A DNA stretch of 64,000 bases from Stutzerimonas stutzeri (GCF_013522825.1 NZ_JAAMQZ010000007.1:83254-147253), one strand, 5' to 3'; numbered from the stretch's first letter, positions 18,492 to 28,983 are shown. Notes: a model not told the origin generated them from the sequence alone. A program made the numbers and translations.

Positions 18492-20059
18492 AATCTTGGA
18501 TGAAGCAGAAGACTTTCACCCAATCCATGTCCTGGCTGCATACCTGGTGCGGGCTGCTGCTCGGCTGGGTGCTGTTCGCCATCTTCCTTACCGGCACGCT
18601 GGCGGTGTTCGATAGGGAGCTGAACTGGTGGATGCAGCCGGAAATCGAGCGTTCGCCGCTGGACCAGGCCGGCGCCGCCGCCACGGCCCAGAAGTGGCTG
18701 GAGACCCATCATCCGCAGGAGCAGAACTGGAACATCGGTCTGCCCACCGAACGTTCGCCGGTGCTGTCGGTTTCCGTCGGCGAGCAGCGCCGTGGCGGTG
18801 GCACCCTGCTGCATCCGCAAACCGGCGAAACGGTCCAGGCGCGCCAGACCGCAGGTGGCAACTTCTTCTTCCGTTTCCACTACACCCTGCACATGCCGCG
18901 CAATATCGGCATCTGGGCGGTGGGTTTCGCCGCCATGGCGATGCTGGTGGCGCTGATCAGCGGCATCGTCATCCACAAGAAGATCTTCAAGGAGTTCTTC
19001 ACCTTCCGCCCGGCCAAGGGCCAGCGCTCCTGGCTGGACGGGCACAACGCCAGCGCCGTCCTGCTGCTGCCGTTCCACCTGATGATCACCTACACGGGGC
19101 TGGTGATCTTCTTTCTCATCTATATGCCGGCGGCGCTCGATGCGCTGTACGACGGCGACCGCCAGGCTCTGCAGCGTGACCTGCGTGGCGCGGTGCAAAC
19201 ACAGGGCGCGCCTGAGCGTGGCGGACGCCAGGCTGGCCGCGAGCGCAGCGAACAGCCGGTGCAAGCCGCTCCACTGTTGCCGCTGGCCGAGTTCATCAGC
19301 AAGGGCGAGGCCCATTACGGAGCGGGCATGCTGGCGGGTCTGGCGGTCAGCAACCCCGGCAGGGCCGATGCCCGTGTCACCGTCCGCCCGCTGCTGGGCA
19401 GCCGCATCGAACTGACCAAGGGCGAGTCGCTGGTATTCGACGGCGTCAGCGGCAGGGTCGTGCAGGCGCCGCCGCCTTCGCGTGCCAGCCAGCTCACCCA
19501 GCGGGTCATGGCCGGCCTGCATTTCGCCCAGTTCGGCGGCTACCCGATGCGCTGGCTGTATTTCGTCTGCGGGCTGGTCAGCTGCGTGATGATCGCCACC
19601 GGGCTGGTGCTCTATACCGTCAAGCAGCGCAAGCAGGCCAAGGGTTCGCGGCATTTCCTGAATGTCGTGGAACGGCTCAACGTGGCCACGGTGACCGGCC
19701 TCAGCCTGGCCTGCGTCGCCATGCTCTGGAGCAACCGCCTGCTGCCAACGGACCTTGCCGGGCGCAGCGGCTGGGAAATCCGCATGTTCTTCGTCATCTG
19801 GCTGGCAAGCCTGGCGCATGCCGCACTGCGCCCGGTGCTGCGCGCCTGGCGTGAGCAGCTGGCTGCAGCGGCCTTGCTGTGCATCGGTCTGCCGCTGCTT
19901 GATCTGGCGAGCGGGCTCACCAGCGACGGTTTGCGTCTGGGTGTGGATGGTACGGCCTTGGCACTCGGCCTGCTGCTGGTCTGGGCCGCTCGCAAGATCC
20001 CTGCGACCGCCGCTTCTCCTGCGCGCAAGAACCCTCGTCTGATGGAAGCTGCAACATGA
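18488..20059 (+). CDS. PepSY-associated transmembrane protein (PiuB/FoxB-like)
   Basis: A 523-residue inner-membrane protein. It opens with SMSWLHTWCGLLLGWVLFAIFLTGTLAVFDREL, the classic PepSY-TM first helix, followed by periplasmic loops, HYTLHMPRN, further helices (IWAVGFAAMAMLVALISGIVIHKKIFKEFF; MMITYTGLVIFFLIYMPAALD; WLYFVCGLVSCVMIATGLVLYTVKQR) and a C-terminal helix cluster. Family members are proposed ferric-siderophore reductases that release iron in the periplasm. The overlap with DUF3649 upstream and DUF3325 downstream gives the trio commonly linked to TonB siderophore receptors, as here. Confidence 0.88.
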   Translation: MKSWMKQKTFTQSMSWLHTWCGLLLGWVLFAIFLTGTLAVFDRELNWWMQPEIERSPLDQAGAAATAQKWLETHHPQEQNWNIGLPTERSPVLSVSVGEQRRGGGTLLHPQTGETVQARQTAGGNFFFRFHYTLHMPRNIGIWAVGFAAMAMLVALISGIVIHKKIFKEFFTFRPAKGQRSWLDGHNASAVLLLPFHLMITYTGLVIFFLIYMPAALDALYDGDRQALQRDLRGAVQTQGAPERGGRQAGRERSEQPVQAAPLLPLAEFISKGEAHYGAGMLAGLAVSNPGRADARVTVRPLLGSRIELTKGESLVFDGVSGRVVQAPPPSRASQLTQRVMAGLHFAQFGGYPMRWLYFVCGLVSCVMIATGLVLYTVKQRKQAKGSRHFLNVVERLNVATVTGLSLACVAMLWSNRLLPTDLAGRSGWEIRMFFVIWLASLAHAALRPVLRAWREQLAAAALLCIGLPLLDLASGLTSDGLRLGVDGTALALGLLLVWAARKIPATAASPARKNPRLMEAAT

Positions 20060-20394
20060 ACATCACCGCCTTGCTGCTTTCCCTGAGCCTGGCCTACGCC
20101 GGCATGCTCGGTTTCTGCCTGGGTATGCAGCGCCACTGGAAACAGCTGGCCAGCGCACGCCTGCCCGCCGTGGCACGACGTATTTGCACGCCGGTCGGCG
20201 GGGCGTTGCTGGGCCTGTCCGGCTGGGTTGCAACGGACGTCTGGTCATCCGCAATGGCTGCCGTCGCCTGGTTCGGCCTGATCTCGCTGACCGGCCTGGC
20301 GCTTGTAATGCTGATGCCCTACAAGCCGCGCCTGGCGCTTTCGATACCGCTGCTCGGTGCGCTGCTCACAGCGATGAGTACCGTCCTCGGGTAG
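20056..20394 (+). CDS. DUF3325-family small membrane protein
   Basis: A 112-residue protein with three to four hydrophobic helices (LLLSLSLAYAGMLGFCLGMQRHW; GGALLGLSGWVATDVW; AAVAWFGLISLTGLALVMLMPY; LALSIPLLGALLTAMS). The MQRHWKQL motif after the first helix is typical of DUF3325. It overlaps the PepSY gene by an ATGA junction and closes the operon; a terminator follows. Confidence 0.82.
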   Translation: MNITALLLSLSLAYAGMLGFCLGMQRHWKQLASARLPAVARRICTPVGGALLGLSGWVATDVWSSAMAAVAWFGLISLTGLALVMLMPYKPRLALSIPLLGALLTAMSTVLG

Positions 20395-20417
20395 CCCGGG
20401 CTCCGCCATGCCAAGCT

Positions 20418-20448
20418 CGCCCGATGATCAGCCTTGATCGGGCGGTTT
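20418..20448 (+). terminator. Rho-independent-type terminator after the iron-uptake operon
   Basis: Arms CGCCCGAT (20418-20425) and ATCGGGCG (20437-20444) with an 11-base loop, then GTTTG. Placed 24 bases after the DUF3325 stop and just before the convergent transporter gene. Confidence 0.65.
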
Positions 20449-20452
20449 GCCT

Positions 20453-21637
20453 TCAACTGGCAGTAATCGACGGATAGCGTTTCATCATCAGCCCACACAG
20501 CAGCAATGCCGCCAGCGCCAGTGCGCCGCCGAAGAAGCCGATTGTCTCCAACCCCACCTGCTGGCTGACCACGCTACCCAGCAAGGCACCGGCACCGATA
20601 CCGACGTTGAACAGACCGGAAAAAAGCGCCATGGCGACGTCGGTGGCATCCGAGGCGAAGTGCAGCACCCTGGACTGCAGCACCAGCAGGAAACACAGGA
20701 CCACCGTTCCCCAGATCACGCTCATCACGCAGAACGCCACCGGCAACCCCGCCAGTGGCCGCAGCGCCAGCAGGCACAGCGCCAGGACCACCAGAGTGCA
20801 AACCAGGAACGGTCGCGTGTATCGCGCGCCGTAGCGACTGAACAGCAACGAACCGAAAATCCCGGCGCCACCGAACAGCAGCAGCACCAGGGTGGTCATG
20901 TTGTTGCTCATCTGCGCGACTTCCCGGGTGAACGGCTCGATGTAGCTATAGGCCGTGAACTGGGCGGTGACCACCAGCACCGTCAGCGCATAGACGGTGA
21001 CCAGCAGAGGCCGCTTGAACAGTACCGGCAGGCTGCGCAACGAGCCGGAGTTCTGGCTCGGCAACAGCGGCAAGGTTCGAGCCAGACACAGCAGCGCCAG
21101 CGCTGCCGCCACAGCGATGACCAGAAAGGTCGTGCGCCAGCCCATCATCCCGCCAATCACTCGGCCCAAGGGAACGCCCAGCACCATCGCCATGGTGGTG
21201 CCGGTGGCGAGCAAACCCAGTGCCTGCGCAGTCTTGCCGGGCGGTGCCACACGTACCGCCAGCGACGCGGTAATCGACCAGAACACCGCATGCGAGAAAG
21301 CGATGCCGGTGCGACTGACCAGCAACACCTCGAAGCTCCAGGCAATGCCGGAAAGCAGGTGACTGCCGATGAACAGCAGGAACAGCCAGATCAGCAACTT
21401 GCGGCGCTCGATATTGCGCGTCAGCAACATCAGCGGCAGCGAAGCCAGCGCGACGATCCAGGCATAGACCGTCAGCATCAGCCCCACATGCGCGGTGGGC
21501 ATGTCGAAGCTGCGACCGATATCGCTGAGCAGCCCGACGGGCACGAACTCGGTGGTGTTGAAAATGAACGCAGCCAGCGCCAGCGCGACGACGCTGAGCC
21601 AGCGACCGCCGGGAGCGGTCGTTTCCGTATGAGTCAT
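20453..21637 (-). CDS. MFS efflux transporter, SotB-like
   Basis: A 394-residue protein with 12 predicted helices, of the usual length for SotB/YdeA sugar efflux transporters. The N-terminus [24 protein letters not shown] and the C-terminal [29 protein letters not shown] match that family. The start [10 protein letters not shown] is preferred because the earlier in-frame start adds 26 residues with no membrane pattern and no ribosome site. Likely a drug/sugar:H+ antiporter; the natural substrate is unknown. Monocistronic, convergent with the iron operon. Confidence 0.82.
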   Translation of the reverse strand: MTHTETTAPGGRWLSVVALALAAFIFNTTEFVPVGLLSDIGRSFDMPTAHVGLMLTVYAWIVALASLPLMLLTRNIERRKLLIWLFLLFIGSHLLSGIAWSFEVLLVSRTGIAFSHAVFWSITASLAVRVAPPGKTAQALGLLATGTTMAMVLGVPLGRVIGGMMGWRTTFLVIAVAAALALLCLARTLPLLPSQNSGSLRSLPVLFKRPLLVTVYALTVLVVTAQFTAYSYIEPFTREVAQMSNNMTTLVLLLFGGAGIFGSLLFSRYGARYTRPFLVCTLVVLALCLLALRPLAGLPVAFCVMSVIWGTVVLCFLLVLQSRVLHFASDATDVAMALFSGLFNVGIGAGALLGSVVSQQVGLETIGFFGGALALAALLLCGLMMKRYPSITAS

Positions 21638-21840
21638 GAGAGAAATGAACCGGGATGCAGGCAAGAAGACCCCAGCTCCTATACTGCGCAGGAAGCTGGT
21701 CGGAGCTGTAAACAACGAATCTTATGCCTCATAACGCGCCACGACAACGCTACCCCTGCCCCATATGCCCGGCGGCGGACCCCAAACCCATCCCGAGCCA
21801 TTACAATGCGTGACTTTCGATTCACATCCGGTCTGCGCTC

Positions 21841-23841
21841 ATGTCTCTGCCCAAGCACCACCTCGAACTGCTCGCCCCCGCCCGCGACGTCACCATCGCC
21901 CGCGAAGCCATCCTGCATGGCGCCGATGCCGTGTACATCGGCGGGCCGAGTTTCGGCGCGCGGCACAATGCCGAGAACAGCGTCGAGGATATCGCCGGGC
22001 TGGTGGAATTCGCCCATCTGTTCCACGCGCGGGTGTTCGTCACGCTCAACACCATCCTCCACGACGACGAGCTGGAAGCCGCGCGCACGCTGATCCAGCG
22101 GTTGCACGAGATCGGCGTCGATGCGCTGATCATCCAGGACATGGGCATCATGGAAATGGACTTGCCGCCCATCGAGATCCACGCCAGCACCCAGACTGAC
22201 ATCCGCACCCTGGAGCGGGCGAAGTTCCTCGATCGTGCCGGCTTCTCCCAGCTGGTGCTGGCGCGCGAGCTGAACCTGGCGGAAATCCGCGCCATCCACG
22301 AGCAGGTGGATTCGACTCTGGAATTCTTTATCCACGGCGCGCTGTGCGTGGCGTTCTCCGGGCAGTGCAACATCAGCCATGCGCAGACCGGGCGCAGCGC
22401 AAACCGCGGCGACTGCTCCCAGGCCTGCCGCCTGCCGTACACCCTGAAGGACGACCAGGGCCGCGTGGTGGCCTTCGACAAGCACCTGCTGTCGATGAAG
22501 GACAACAACCAGAGCGCCAACCTGCGCGCGCTGGTGGAGGCCGGCGTGCGCTCGTTCAAGATCGAAGGCCGCTACAAGGATGTGAGCTACGTGAAGAACA
22601 TCACCGCTTACTACCGTCAGCGCCTCGACGACATCCTCGAAGACCGCACCGACCTGGCCCGCGCCTCCAGCGGTCGCACCGAGCATTTCTTCGTGCCGGA
22701 CCCGGACAAGACCTTCCATCGTGGCAGCACCGACTACTTCGTTACCGACCGCAAGATCGACATCGGCGCCTTCGATTCGCCGACCTTCACCGGCCTGCCG
22801 GTGGGTGAGGTGCTCAAGGTCGGCAAGCATGATTTCATCGCCTGTACCCGCGAGCCGCTGAGCAATGGCGATGGCCTCAATGTACTGATCAAGCGCGAGG
22901 TGGTGGGCTTTCGCGCCAGCGTGGTCGAGCCGCTGAAGGAACTCGAAGAAGACGGCGAAACCCGCTGGCAGTACCGTGTCGAGCCCAACGAGATGCCGGC
23001 CGCGCTCAAGCAGCTGCGGCCGAACCACCCGCTCAACCGCAACCTGGACCACAACTGGCAGCAGGCGCTGCTCAAGACCTCCGCAGAGCGCCGCGTCGGC
23101 GTGCGCTGGCTGGCCAAGCTGCGTGAAGATGAGCTGGAACTGCACGTCACCAGCGAAGAAGGCGCCTATGCCAGCGTTTCCCTGGCCGGCCCCTTCGGCG
23201 AAGCGAAGAAGCCCGAGCAGGTGCCTGGCCAAATCACCGACCTGCTGAGCCAGCTGGGTACCACCATCTACCACGCCGAAGAAGCCGAGATCGACGCGCC
23301 CCAGGCATTCTTCATTCCCAATTCCCAGCTCAAGGCCCTGCGCCGCGAGGCCATCGAGTCACTGACCGAAGCCCGCGAAGCCATACGCCCGCGTGGCGCG
23401 CGCAAGCCGGTCAGCGTACCGCCGCCGGTCTATCCGGAAGCGCACCTGAGCTTTCTCGCCAACGTCTACAACGAGAAAGCCCGAGCCTTCTACCACCGCT
23501 ACGGAGTGCAACTGATCGACGCAGCCTACGAGGCCCACGAGGAAACCGGCGAAGTGCCGGTGATGATCACCAAGCACTGCCTGCGCTTCTCCTTCAACCT
23601 CTGCCCCAAGCAGGCCAAGGGCGTCACCGGCGTGCGCACCAAGGTCGCGCCGATGCAGCTGGTGCACGGCGACGAGGTGCTGACGCTGAAGTTCGATTGC
23701 AAGCCCTGCGAGATGCATGTGATCGGCAAGATCAAGGGCAACATCCTCAACCTGCCGCAGCCGGGCAGCGCGGCCAGCGTGGTCGGGCAGATCAGCCCCG
23801 AGGACCTTATGAAGACCATTCGCAGCAGGCCACAGAGCTGA
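21841..23841 (+). CDS. rlhA: 23S rRNA 5-hydroxycytidine C2501 synthase (U32 peptidase family)
   Basis: A 666-residue protein closely resembling E. coli YdcP/RlhA (about 650 residues) rather than the shorter TrhP/YegQ. Markers are HHLELLAPARDVTIAREAILHGADAVYIG at the start, FFIHGALCVAFSGQCNISH, the iron-sulfur cysteines in GRSANRGDCSQACRLPY, and the C-terminal KHCLRFSFNLCPKQ and KFDCKPCEMHVIGKI cysteine sets. RlhA hydroxylates C2501 of 23S rRNA using prephenate. Monocistronic; a convergent transporter precedes it on the other strand. Confidence 0.92.
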   Translation: MSLPKHHLELLAPARDVTIAREAILHGADAVYIGGPSFGARHNAENSVEDIAGLVEFAHLFHARVFVTLNTILHDDELEAARTLIQRLHEIGVDALIIQDMGIMEMDLPPIEIHASTQTDIRTLERAKFLDRAGFSQLVLARELNLAEIRAIHEQVDSTLEFFIHGALCVAFSGQCNISHAQTGRSANRGDCSQACRLPYTLKDDQGRVVAFDKHLLSMKDNNQSANLRALVEAGVRSFKIEGRYKDVSYVKNITAYYRQRLDDILEDRTDLARASSGRTEHFFVPDPDKTFHRGSTDYFVTDRKIDIGAFDSPTFTGLPVGEVLKVGKHDFIACTREPLSNGDGLNVLIKREVVGFRASVVEPLKELEEDGETRWQYRVEPNEMPAALKQLRPNHPLNRNLDHNWQQALLKTSAERRVGVRWLAKLREDELELHVTSEEGAYASVSLAGPFGEAKKPEQVPGQITDLLSQLGTTIYHAEEAEIDAPQAFFIPNSQLKALRREAIESLTEAREAIRPRGARKPVSVPPPVYPEAHLSFLANVYNEKARAFYHRYGVQLIDAAYEAHEETGEVPVMITKHCLRFSFNLCPKQAKGVTGVRTKVAPMQLVHGDEVLTLKFDCKPCEMHVIGKIKGNILNLPQPGSAASVVGQISPEDLMKTIRSRPQS

Positions 23842-23906
23842 CACGTCGTTGAAAAACCTCCTGCGTGCTAAGGTTCGAGCACACTGAAATCACTCTGGAG
23901 ACGCCC

Positions 23907-24404
23907 ATGTTGCTTCGCCTGGTAACGGCTTTTGTATTCAGCACGACCGCCCTTAGCGCCCTGGCCCATGATGCCCATTCGCATCATCAGCAGATGGCCG
24001 AGATGCCCACCGTCAGCGGCGCCTGGTCCCGCGCGATGCCGCCGAGCGCGCCCACCGGCGCGGTGTACTTCACCCTGAACAATCCGGGTGATCGGCAGGA
24101 GCGTCTGATCGGCGCGCAGACCCCGCGCGCAGGCAAGACCGAACTGCATACCCATGTACATGAAGGCGACATCATGCGCATGGAGCAAATCGATTCGGTC
24201 GAGATTCCCGCTGGCGGGCAGGCGGAGTTCAAGCCTGGCGGCCATCACGTCATGCTGTTCCAGCTGAACGAACCGCTTGTTGCAGGCGAGCATTTTCCGT
24301 TGACGCTGATCTTCGAGCATGCCGGCGAGGTCGTCGTCGATGTCGCCATTCAGGAGAACGCGCCGCAAGCCGCTGACGACGCGCACAACCATCATCACCA
24401 CTGA
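23907..24404 (+). CDS. Periplasmic copper chaperone, PCu(A)C family
   Basis: A 165-residue protein with a signal peptide (about 1-20) and His-rich ends (HDAHSHHQQM after the signal, HNHHHH at the C-terminus). The DUF461/PCu(A)C core is shown by SGAWSRAMPPSAPTGAVYFTLNN, the copper ligands in HTHVHEGDIMRM, and GGHHVMLFQL. PCu(A)C delivers Cu(I) to the CuA/CuB sites of cytochrome oxidase. The ATG at 23907 follows CTGGAGACGCCC and begins the signal peptide directly. Confidence 0.9.
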   Translation: MLLRLVTAFVFSTTALSALAHDAHSHHQQMAEMPTVSGAWSRAMPPSAPTGAVYFTLNNPGDRQERLIGAQTPRAGKTELHTHVHEGDIMRMEQIDSVEIPAGGQAEFKPGGHHVMLFQLNEPLVAGEHFPLTLIFEHAGEVVVDVAIQENAPQAADDAHNHHHH

Positions 24405-24411
24405 AACCTGG

Positions 24412-24431
24412 GCCGGAGCCCAGGCTCCGGC
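24412..24431. terminator. Short bidirectional hairpin between convergent genes
   Basis: GCCGGAGCC-CA-GGCTCCGGC lies between the copper chaperone and gor, which converge here. A compact palindrome without a T-run; a terminator is plausible but not certain. Confidence 0.4.
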
Positions 24432-24433
24432 GC

Positions 24434-25792
24434 TCAGCTACCGGTCGGCGTGCGCATGGTGACGAACTCTTCAGCCGCCGTCGGGTGAATGCCGATGGTT
24501 TCATCGAACACACGCTTGGTGGCGCCGGCCTTCAAAGCCACGGCCAGCCCCTGCATGATCTCTCCCGCTTCGGGACCCGCCATGTGGCAGCCCAGCACCC
24601 TGTCGGTCTCGGCATCGACCACCAGCTTCATCAGGCTGCGTTCCAGGCTTTCGGTCATGGTCAGCTTCATGGGCCGGAAACGGCTTTCGAACAGCACGAG
24701 CTTGTAACCCTGCTCGCGCGCCTGCTCTTCGGTCAGGCCGACGGTGGCCAGATTCGGCAGGCTGAACACCGCCGTGGCGATGGTGTTGTAATCCACCGCT
24801 CGATATTCCTCCGGCTTGAACAACTGCCGCGCCACGGCCATGCCCTCGGCCAGCGCCACGGGCGTGAGCTGCACGCGACCGATCACGTCACCGATGGCGA
24901 GGATCGATGGCACCGAGGTGCAGAAGCTGTCGTTCACCTTGATGAAACCGCGTTCATCCAGGGCGATATCGACCTGGTCGAGGCCGAGGTTGTCCAGCAT
25001 CGGCCTGCGCCCGGTGGCGTAGAACACGCAATCGGCTTCCAGGCTGCGGCCATCCTTCAGGGTCGCCAGCAGGCTGCCGTCCGGCTGCTTGTCGATACGC
25101 GCGATGTCGGCGTTGAACTGCAGATCGACACCCTTCTTGATCATTTCGTCCTTGAGATGATCACGCAGCGAACCGTCGAAGCCGCGCATGAACAGGTCGC
25201 CGCGATAGAGCAGCTTGGTATCGGCACCGCAACCATGGAAGATGGACGCGAACTCCACGGCGATATAGCCACCGCCCACCACCAGGACGCGGCGTGGCAA
25301 GGCCTCCAGGTAGAAGGCTTCGTTGGAGGTGATCACATGCTCGCTGCCGGGGAACTCCGGCACATGCGGCCAGCCGCCGGTCGCGATCAGGATATGCCCG
25401 GCGCTGTAGCGCTGCCCCTCAACCTCGACGGTATGGCCATCGACCAGCCGCGCGTGGGCCTGCAACAGGGTCACGCCGCTGTCGACCAGCAGATTCTTGT
25501 AGATGCCGTTCAGGCGCTGGATTTCCTGATCCTTGTTGGCGATCAGGGTTTTCCAGTCGAAGGTCGCGCCGTCGATGCTCCAGCCGTAGCCCTGGGCTTG
25601 AGCGAGGTCATCGGCATAGTGAGCGCCGTAGACCAGCAGTTTTTTCGGGACGCATCCCACGTTGACACAGGTGCCACCCAGATAGCGGCTCTCAGCCACC
25701 GCCACCCGCGCACCATAACTCGCCGCGAAGCGCGCGGCCCGAACACCGCCCGAGCCGGCGCCGATGACGAATAGATCGAAGTCGTAAGCCAT
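24434..25792 (-). CDS. gor: Glutathione-disulfide reductase
   Basis: A 452-residue flavoenzyme reducing oxidised glutathione with NADPH. It shows the FAD motif [14 protein letters not shown] near the N-terminus, the redox-active disulfide [13 protein letters not shown], the NADPH-binding [16 protein letters not shown] motif [21 protein letters not shown], and the C-terminal active-site [14 protein letters not shown]. Length and motifs are those of glutathione reductase rather than dihydrolipoamide dehydrogenase. galU lies downstream in the same orientation in the sequence, as in P. aeruginosa, where these genes are near neighbours. Confidence 0.95.
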   Translation of the reverse strand: MAYDFDLFVIGAGSGGVRAARFAASYGARVAVAESRYLGGTCVNVGCVPKKLLVYGAHYADDLAQAQGYGWSIDGATFDWKTLIANKDQEIQRLNGIYKNLLVDSGVTLLQAHARLVDGHTVEVEGQRYSAGHILIATGGWPHVPEFPGSEHVITSNEAFYLEALPRRVLVVGGGYIAVEFASIFHGCGADTKLLYRGDLFMRGFDGSLRDHLKDEMIKKGVDLQFNADIARIDKQPDGSLLATLKDGRSLEADCVFYATGRRPMLDNLGLDQVDIALDERGFIKVNDSFCTSVPSILAIGDVIGRVQLTPVALAEGMAVARQLFKPEEYRAVDYNTIATAVFSLPNLATVGLTEEQAREQGYKLVLFESRFRPMKLTMTESLERSLMKLVVDAETDRVLGCHMAGPEAGEIMQGLAVALKAGATKRVFDETIGIHPTAAEEFVTMRTPTGS

Positions 25793-25930
25793 TGACCGTT
25801 ATCTCCCTTCAGGAAGGCGCAGCATAACCCAGGCTTTTCGCCTGCTCATCACAGGCGTTTGCATGTGCCCTGGCCTTACCTTCGTCTGTAGGTTACCGAA
25901 CGCGATCCTGTCTGGCCCACAGGAGCAGAA

Positions 25931-26770
25931 TCAGAATGCCTTGCCGGTGAGATAGAAGTTTTCGTAGCAGAAGTTTGTCGCGGCGATGTAGCCCTCTGCG
26001 CTACCGCAATCGAACCGCTGCCCCTTGAACTTGTATGCCAGCACGCAGCCATCTTTCGCCTGGCGCATCAGTGCATCGGTGATCTGGATTTCGCCACCCT
26101 TGCCCGGTTCGGTCTGCTCGATCAGTTCGAAGATGTCCGGCGTCAGGATGTAGCGACCGATGATGGCCAGGTTGGAAGGCGCTTCTTCCGGCTTGGGTTT
26201 CTCGACCATATGGCTGACGCGGAAGATATCATCGCGAATCATCTCGCCAGCGATCACACCGTACTTGCTGGTTTCCTCCGGCGGCACTTCCTGGATGGCG
26301 ACGATGGAGCAGCGGAACTGGTTGTACAGCTTGACCATCTGCGCCAGCACAGGATCACCGTCCAGGTTGATACACAGGTCATCGGCCAGTACCACTGCGA
26401 ACGGCTCATCGCCGATCAGGGGACGACCGCTGAGGATCGCATGGCCGAGGCCTTTCATTTCCACCTGACGGGTATAGGAAAAACTGCACTCGTCGATGAG
26501 GCGGCGGATGCCGACAAGGTATTTTTCCTTGTCGGTATTGCGAATCTGGTGTTCGAGTTCGTAACTGATATCGAAGTGGTCTTCCAGCGAGCGCTTGCCA
26601 CGACCGGTAACGACGGCAATCTGGTTGAGCCCTGCCGCCAATGCCTCTTCAACCCCGTACTGAATCAGGGGCTTGTTCACGACCGGCAGCATTTCCTTGG
26701 GCATTGCCTTGGTCGCAGGAAGGAATCGCGTGCCGTAACCGGCCGCAGGAAAAAGGCATTTCTTGATCAT
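25931..26770 (-). CDS. galU: UTP-glucose-1-phosphate uridylyltransferase
   Basis: A 279-residue enzyme, the exact length of Pseudomonas GalU, making UDP-glucose for LPS core and exopolysaccharide. The nucleotidyltransferase signature is KKCLFPAAGYGTRFLPATKAMPKEMLPVV at the start; VVLADDLC and GKGGEIQITDAL follow. The ATG at 26770 is chosen because AAGGA stands before it and the upstream extension is poor in sequence. Monocistronic, with about 140 bases to gor. Confidence 0.95.
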   Translation of the reverse strand: MIKKCLFPAAGYGTRFLPATKAMPKEMLPVVNKPLIQYGVEEALAAGLNQIAVVTGRGKRSLEDHFDISYELEHQIRNTDKEKYLVGIRRLIDECSFSYTRQVEMKGLGHAILSGRPLIGDEPFAVVLADDLCINLDGDPVLAQMVKLYNQFRCSIVAIQEVPPEETSKYGVIAGEMIRDDIFRVSHMVEKPKPEEAPSNLAIIGRYILTPDIFELIEQTEPGKGGEIQITDALMRQAKDGCVLAYKFKGQRFDCGSAEGYIAATNFCYENFYLTGKAF

Positions 26771-27360
26771 GTGAGTCCTTGAAGAAATAGGTTCCGGTTG
26801 TTGCGCAGCCCCGACGTCGATAGCCGTTGCCCTGCCGCCTCGTCGGCAGCCCGACGCAGAGGCTACGACCATCGAATTCGAGCGGGGTTCGCGCCTCGGT
26901 CACTGCACCAAATGAAAAGTGCATGAAAGAAATGACGGGCGGTAGTTGACCCGCATGGCGATGCATAGCGTGACGCGTGGCACCAGGAATGCCAAGCCCC
27001 CTCCTGCTCGTTTTTCTCGCCTTCGACCTGCATTCGGCAGCAAGCCTTCGAACAAGGTCAAAACGTCGCACCGGAAAGCCAAACGACTGATCCAGATCAT
27101 TGAACTGGCGAATAGTCACCCCAGGCGCAGGCTGACGAGCGTCCGGCAAGACGACCCACTCATACTATGTGAGTATTCACACAAATAGCCTTTGGCCATC
27201 AGTCTGGCCGAATGCCGATACCCTTCAAGAAAACCGTTACCGAGCCGATAGAGATGTCTGTCGGGGCCGCCTGACAGGGCGACTCGCGAGATATGCAGCC
27301 CTCAGCGAGCCGGTAACAACGGCGACTTGGCCACACCAGCAGCAAATACCAAGGAAAACG
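26771..27360. other. 590-base divergent promoter region between galU and the chemoreceptor
   Basis: No convincing gene is present on either strand. At about 27170-27183 the words TGTGAGTATTCACA form a short palindrome with TGTGA and TCACA half-sites spaced by four bases (CRP/Vfr sites have six). It is one of few AT-rich sites here and could be an operator for the chemoreceptor gene. Confidence 0.35.
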
Positions 27361-28983
27361 ATGAACAGCACTCCCGCTACTCGACAAATGTCTGTCCAGG
27401 CGAAGATCAACCTGGCCCTGCTGGTGGTATTCGCGCTGGTGCTTTCCGCATCCCTGTTCTATGCGGCCATCACCGAGAAACGGCTGGTACTGCAGGTGGT
27501 CGAGCAACAGACCAAGGATGCCGCCGACTCCTATTTCGACAGCATCAACACCATGATGCTGACCGGTACCATGGCCCAGCGCGATGTACTGCGAAACAAG
27601 ATCCTGGCTCGCCCCGGCGTGATCGATGCACGCATCATTCGCGGCGAGTCGGTCAGCTCGGTCTTCGGTCCCGGATACGCGCACCAGGCACCCGCCGATG
27701 CACTGGATCAGCGGGCACTGGCTGGCGAGTCCATCATCGAAGTGGTCCGCGGCCAGAATGGCCGTGTCCTCACCGTCGTCAATCCGATTCTCGGCCACAA
27801 GGACTATCGCGGCACCAACTGCCTGACCTGCCACCAGGTGCCGGAAGACTCGGTCATGGGCGCGGTGCGCATCAGCTACGACCTGTCCGCGCTGGATAGC
27901 GAGGTCGACCGCAACATCATGATTTCCGCCGGCATTCAATTGCTGCTGCTGCTGGCCGGCCTGCTGGTGATGGGCTACATCATTCGTCGCGTGATCATCA
28001 GCCGCATCAACGACATGCGCCACACGATGGAAGCGATGACCGAGAATGAAGACCTCAGTCGTGCCGTCGCCATCCATGCCGAAGACGAAGTCGGCGCCAT
28101 GGGCCATGCCTTCAACCGCATGATCGGCAAGTTCCGTCACAGTCTCGAAGCGGTTGCGGGGGTTACGCGCAACCTGGGTGAAGTGTCGAAACGTGTCTCC
28201 AACGTGGCCGAGAAGACCCATTCGGCGGTCATGGAACAGCGCAACGAAACCGACATGGTCGCCTCGGCCATGAACGAAATGAGCGCCACCGTGCAGGAAG
28301 TGGCGCGCCATGCAACCCAGACGGCTTCAGCCTCGAGCGGCGCGGACGATGAATCCAGGCTGGGCGTTCGGGTCGCCACCGAAGCGCTGGACGGTATCGA
28401 AGTGCTGATACGTGACATCGAAAATGCCGCCCAGGTGATCAAGCAGGTGGAAGCCGATAGTGTCAGCATCGGCATGGTGCTGAGTGTGATCAACGGCATC
28501 GCCGAACAGACCAACCTGCTGGCCCTCAACGCCGCCATCGAAGCGGCACGGGCAGGCGAACAGGGGCGCGGGTTCGCCGTGGTCGCCGACGAAGTGCGTA
28601 CCCTCGCCTCGCGCACGCAAAAATCCACCGAGGAAATCCAGGCCACCATCGAACAGCTGCAAAACGGCGTGCGCAACGCGGTCAAGGCCATGGAAGAAGC
28701 TCAGGTCAAGGCTCATGATGGCTCGGACAGCGTCGCCAAGGTTGCCCAGAGCCTCAACGTGATCGCCGGTGAAGTCGGCACCATCAACGACATGAACACC
28801 CAGATCGCCACCGCCGCCGAGGAACAAAGCGCGGTAGCCGAAGAGATCAACCGCAACATCACCACCATCAGCGTCATCGCCGATACCACCTCGACCGATG
28901 CCGAGCAGACCTCACAGATCAGCGAAGAACTGGTGCGCCTGGCCGCCGAGCTGAATCGGCTGGTCAGCCAGTTCAAGCTGTAA
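27361..28983 (+). CDS. Methyl-accepting chemotaxis protein with a periplasmic c-type heme motif
   Basis: A 540-residue chemoreceptor; the start [10 protein letters not shown] is at an ATG after AAGGAAAACG. TM1 is about residues 15-37. The periplasmic sensor (38-185) contains CLTCH at 154-158, the covalent heme c attachment motif, in the context [30 protein letters not shown]2 is about 187-208, HAMP about 209-262. The cytoplasmic hairpin tip [35 protein letters not shown] (379-413) is standard. There is no C-terminal CheR pentapeptide. A heme-based receptor for redox state, oxygen or NO is inferred, similar in concept to c-type-heme MCP sensors of Geobacter. A terminator follows. Confidence 0.9.
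   Translation: MNSTPATRQMSVQAKINLALLVVFALVLSASLFYAAITEKRLVLQVVEQQTKDAADSYFDSINTMMLTGTMAQRDVLRNKILARPGVIDARIIRGESVSSVFGPGYAHQAPADALDQRALAGESIIEVVRGQNGRVLTVVNPILGHKDYRGTNCLTCHQVPEDSVMGAVRISYDLSALDSEVDRNIMISAGIQLLLLLAGLLVMGYIIRRVIISRINDMRHTMEAMTENEDLSRAVAIHAEDEVGAMGHAFNRMIGKFRHSLEAVAGVTRNLGEVSKRVSNVAEKTHSAVMEQRNETDMVASAMNEMSATVQEVARHATQTASASSGADDESRLGVRVATEALDGIEVLIRDIENAAQVIKQVEADSVSIGMVLSVINGIAEQTNLLALNAAIEAARAGEQGRGFAVVADEVRTLASRTQKSTEEIQATIEQLQNGVRNAVKAMEEAQVKAHDGSDSVAKVAQSLNVIAGEVGTINDMNTQIATAAEEQSAVAEEINRNITTISVIADTTSTDAEQTSQISEELVRLAAELNRLVSQFKL

Noticed and set aside
20447..22093. 548-codon plus-strand frame opposite the SotB-like transporter
   Set aside because: Gln/His/Arg-rich composition typical of an antisense frame; its end overlaps rlhA in another frame.
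21679..23274. 531-codon minus-strand frame opposite rlhA
   Set aside because: Shadow of a strongly supported gene; no independent evidence.
27170..27183. CRP/Vfr site before the chemoreceptor
   Set aside because: TGTGA and TCACA are spaced by four bases instead of six; listed only as a palindrome in the intergenic note.
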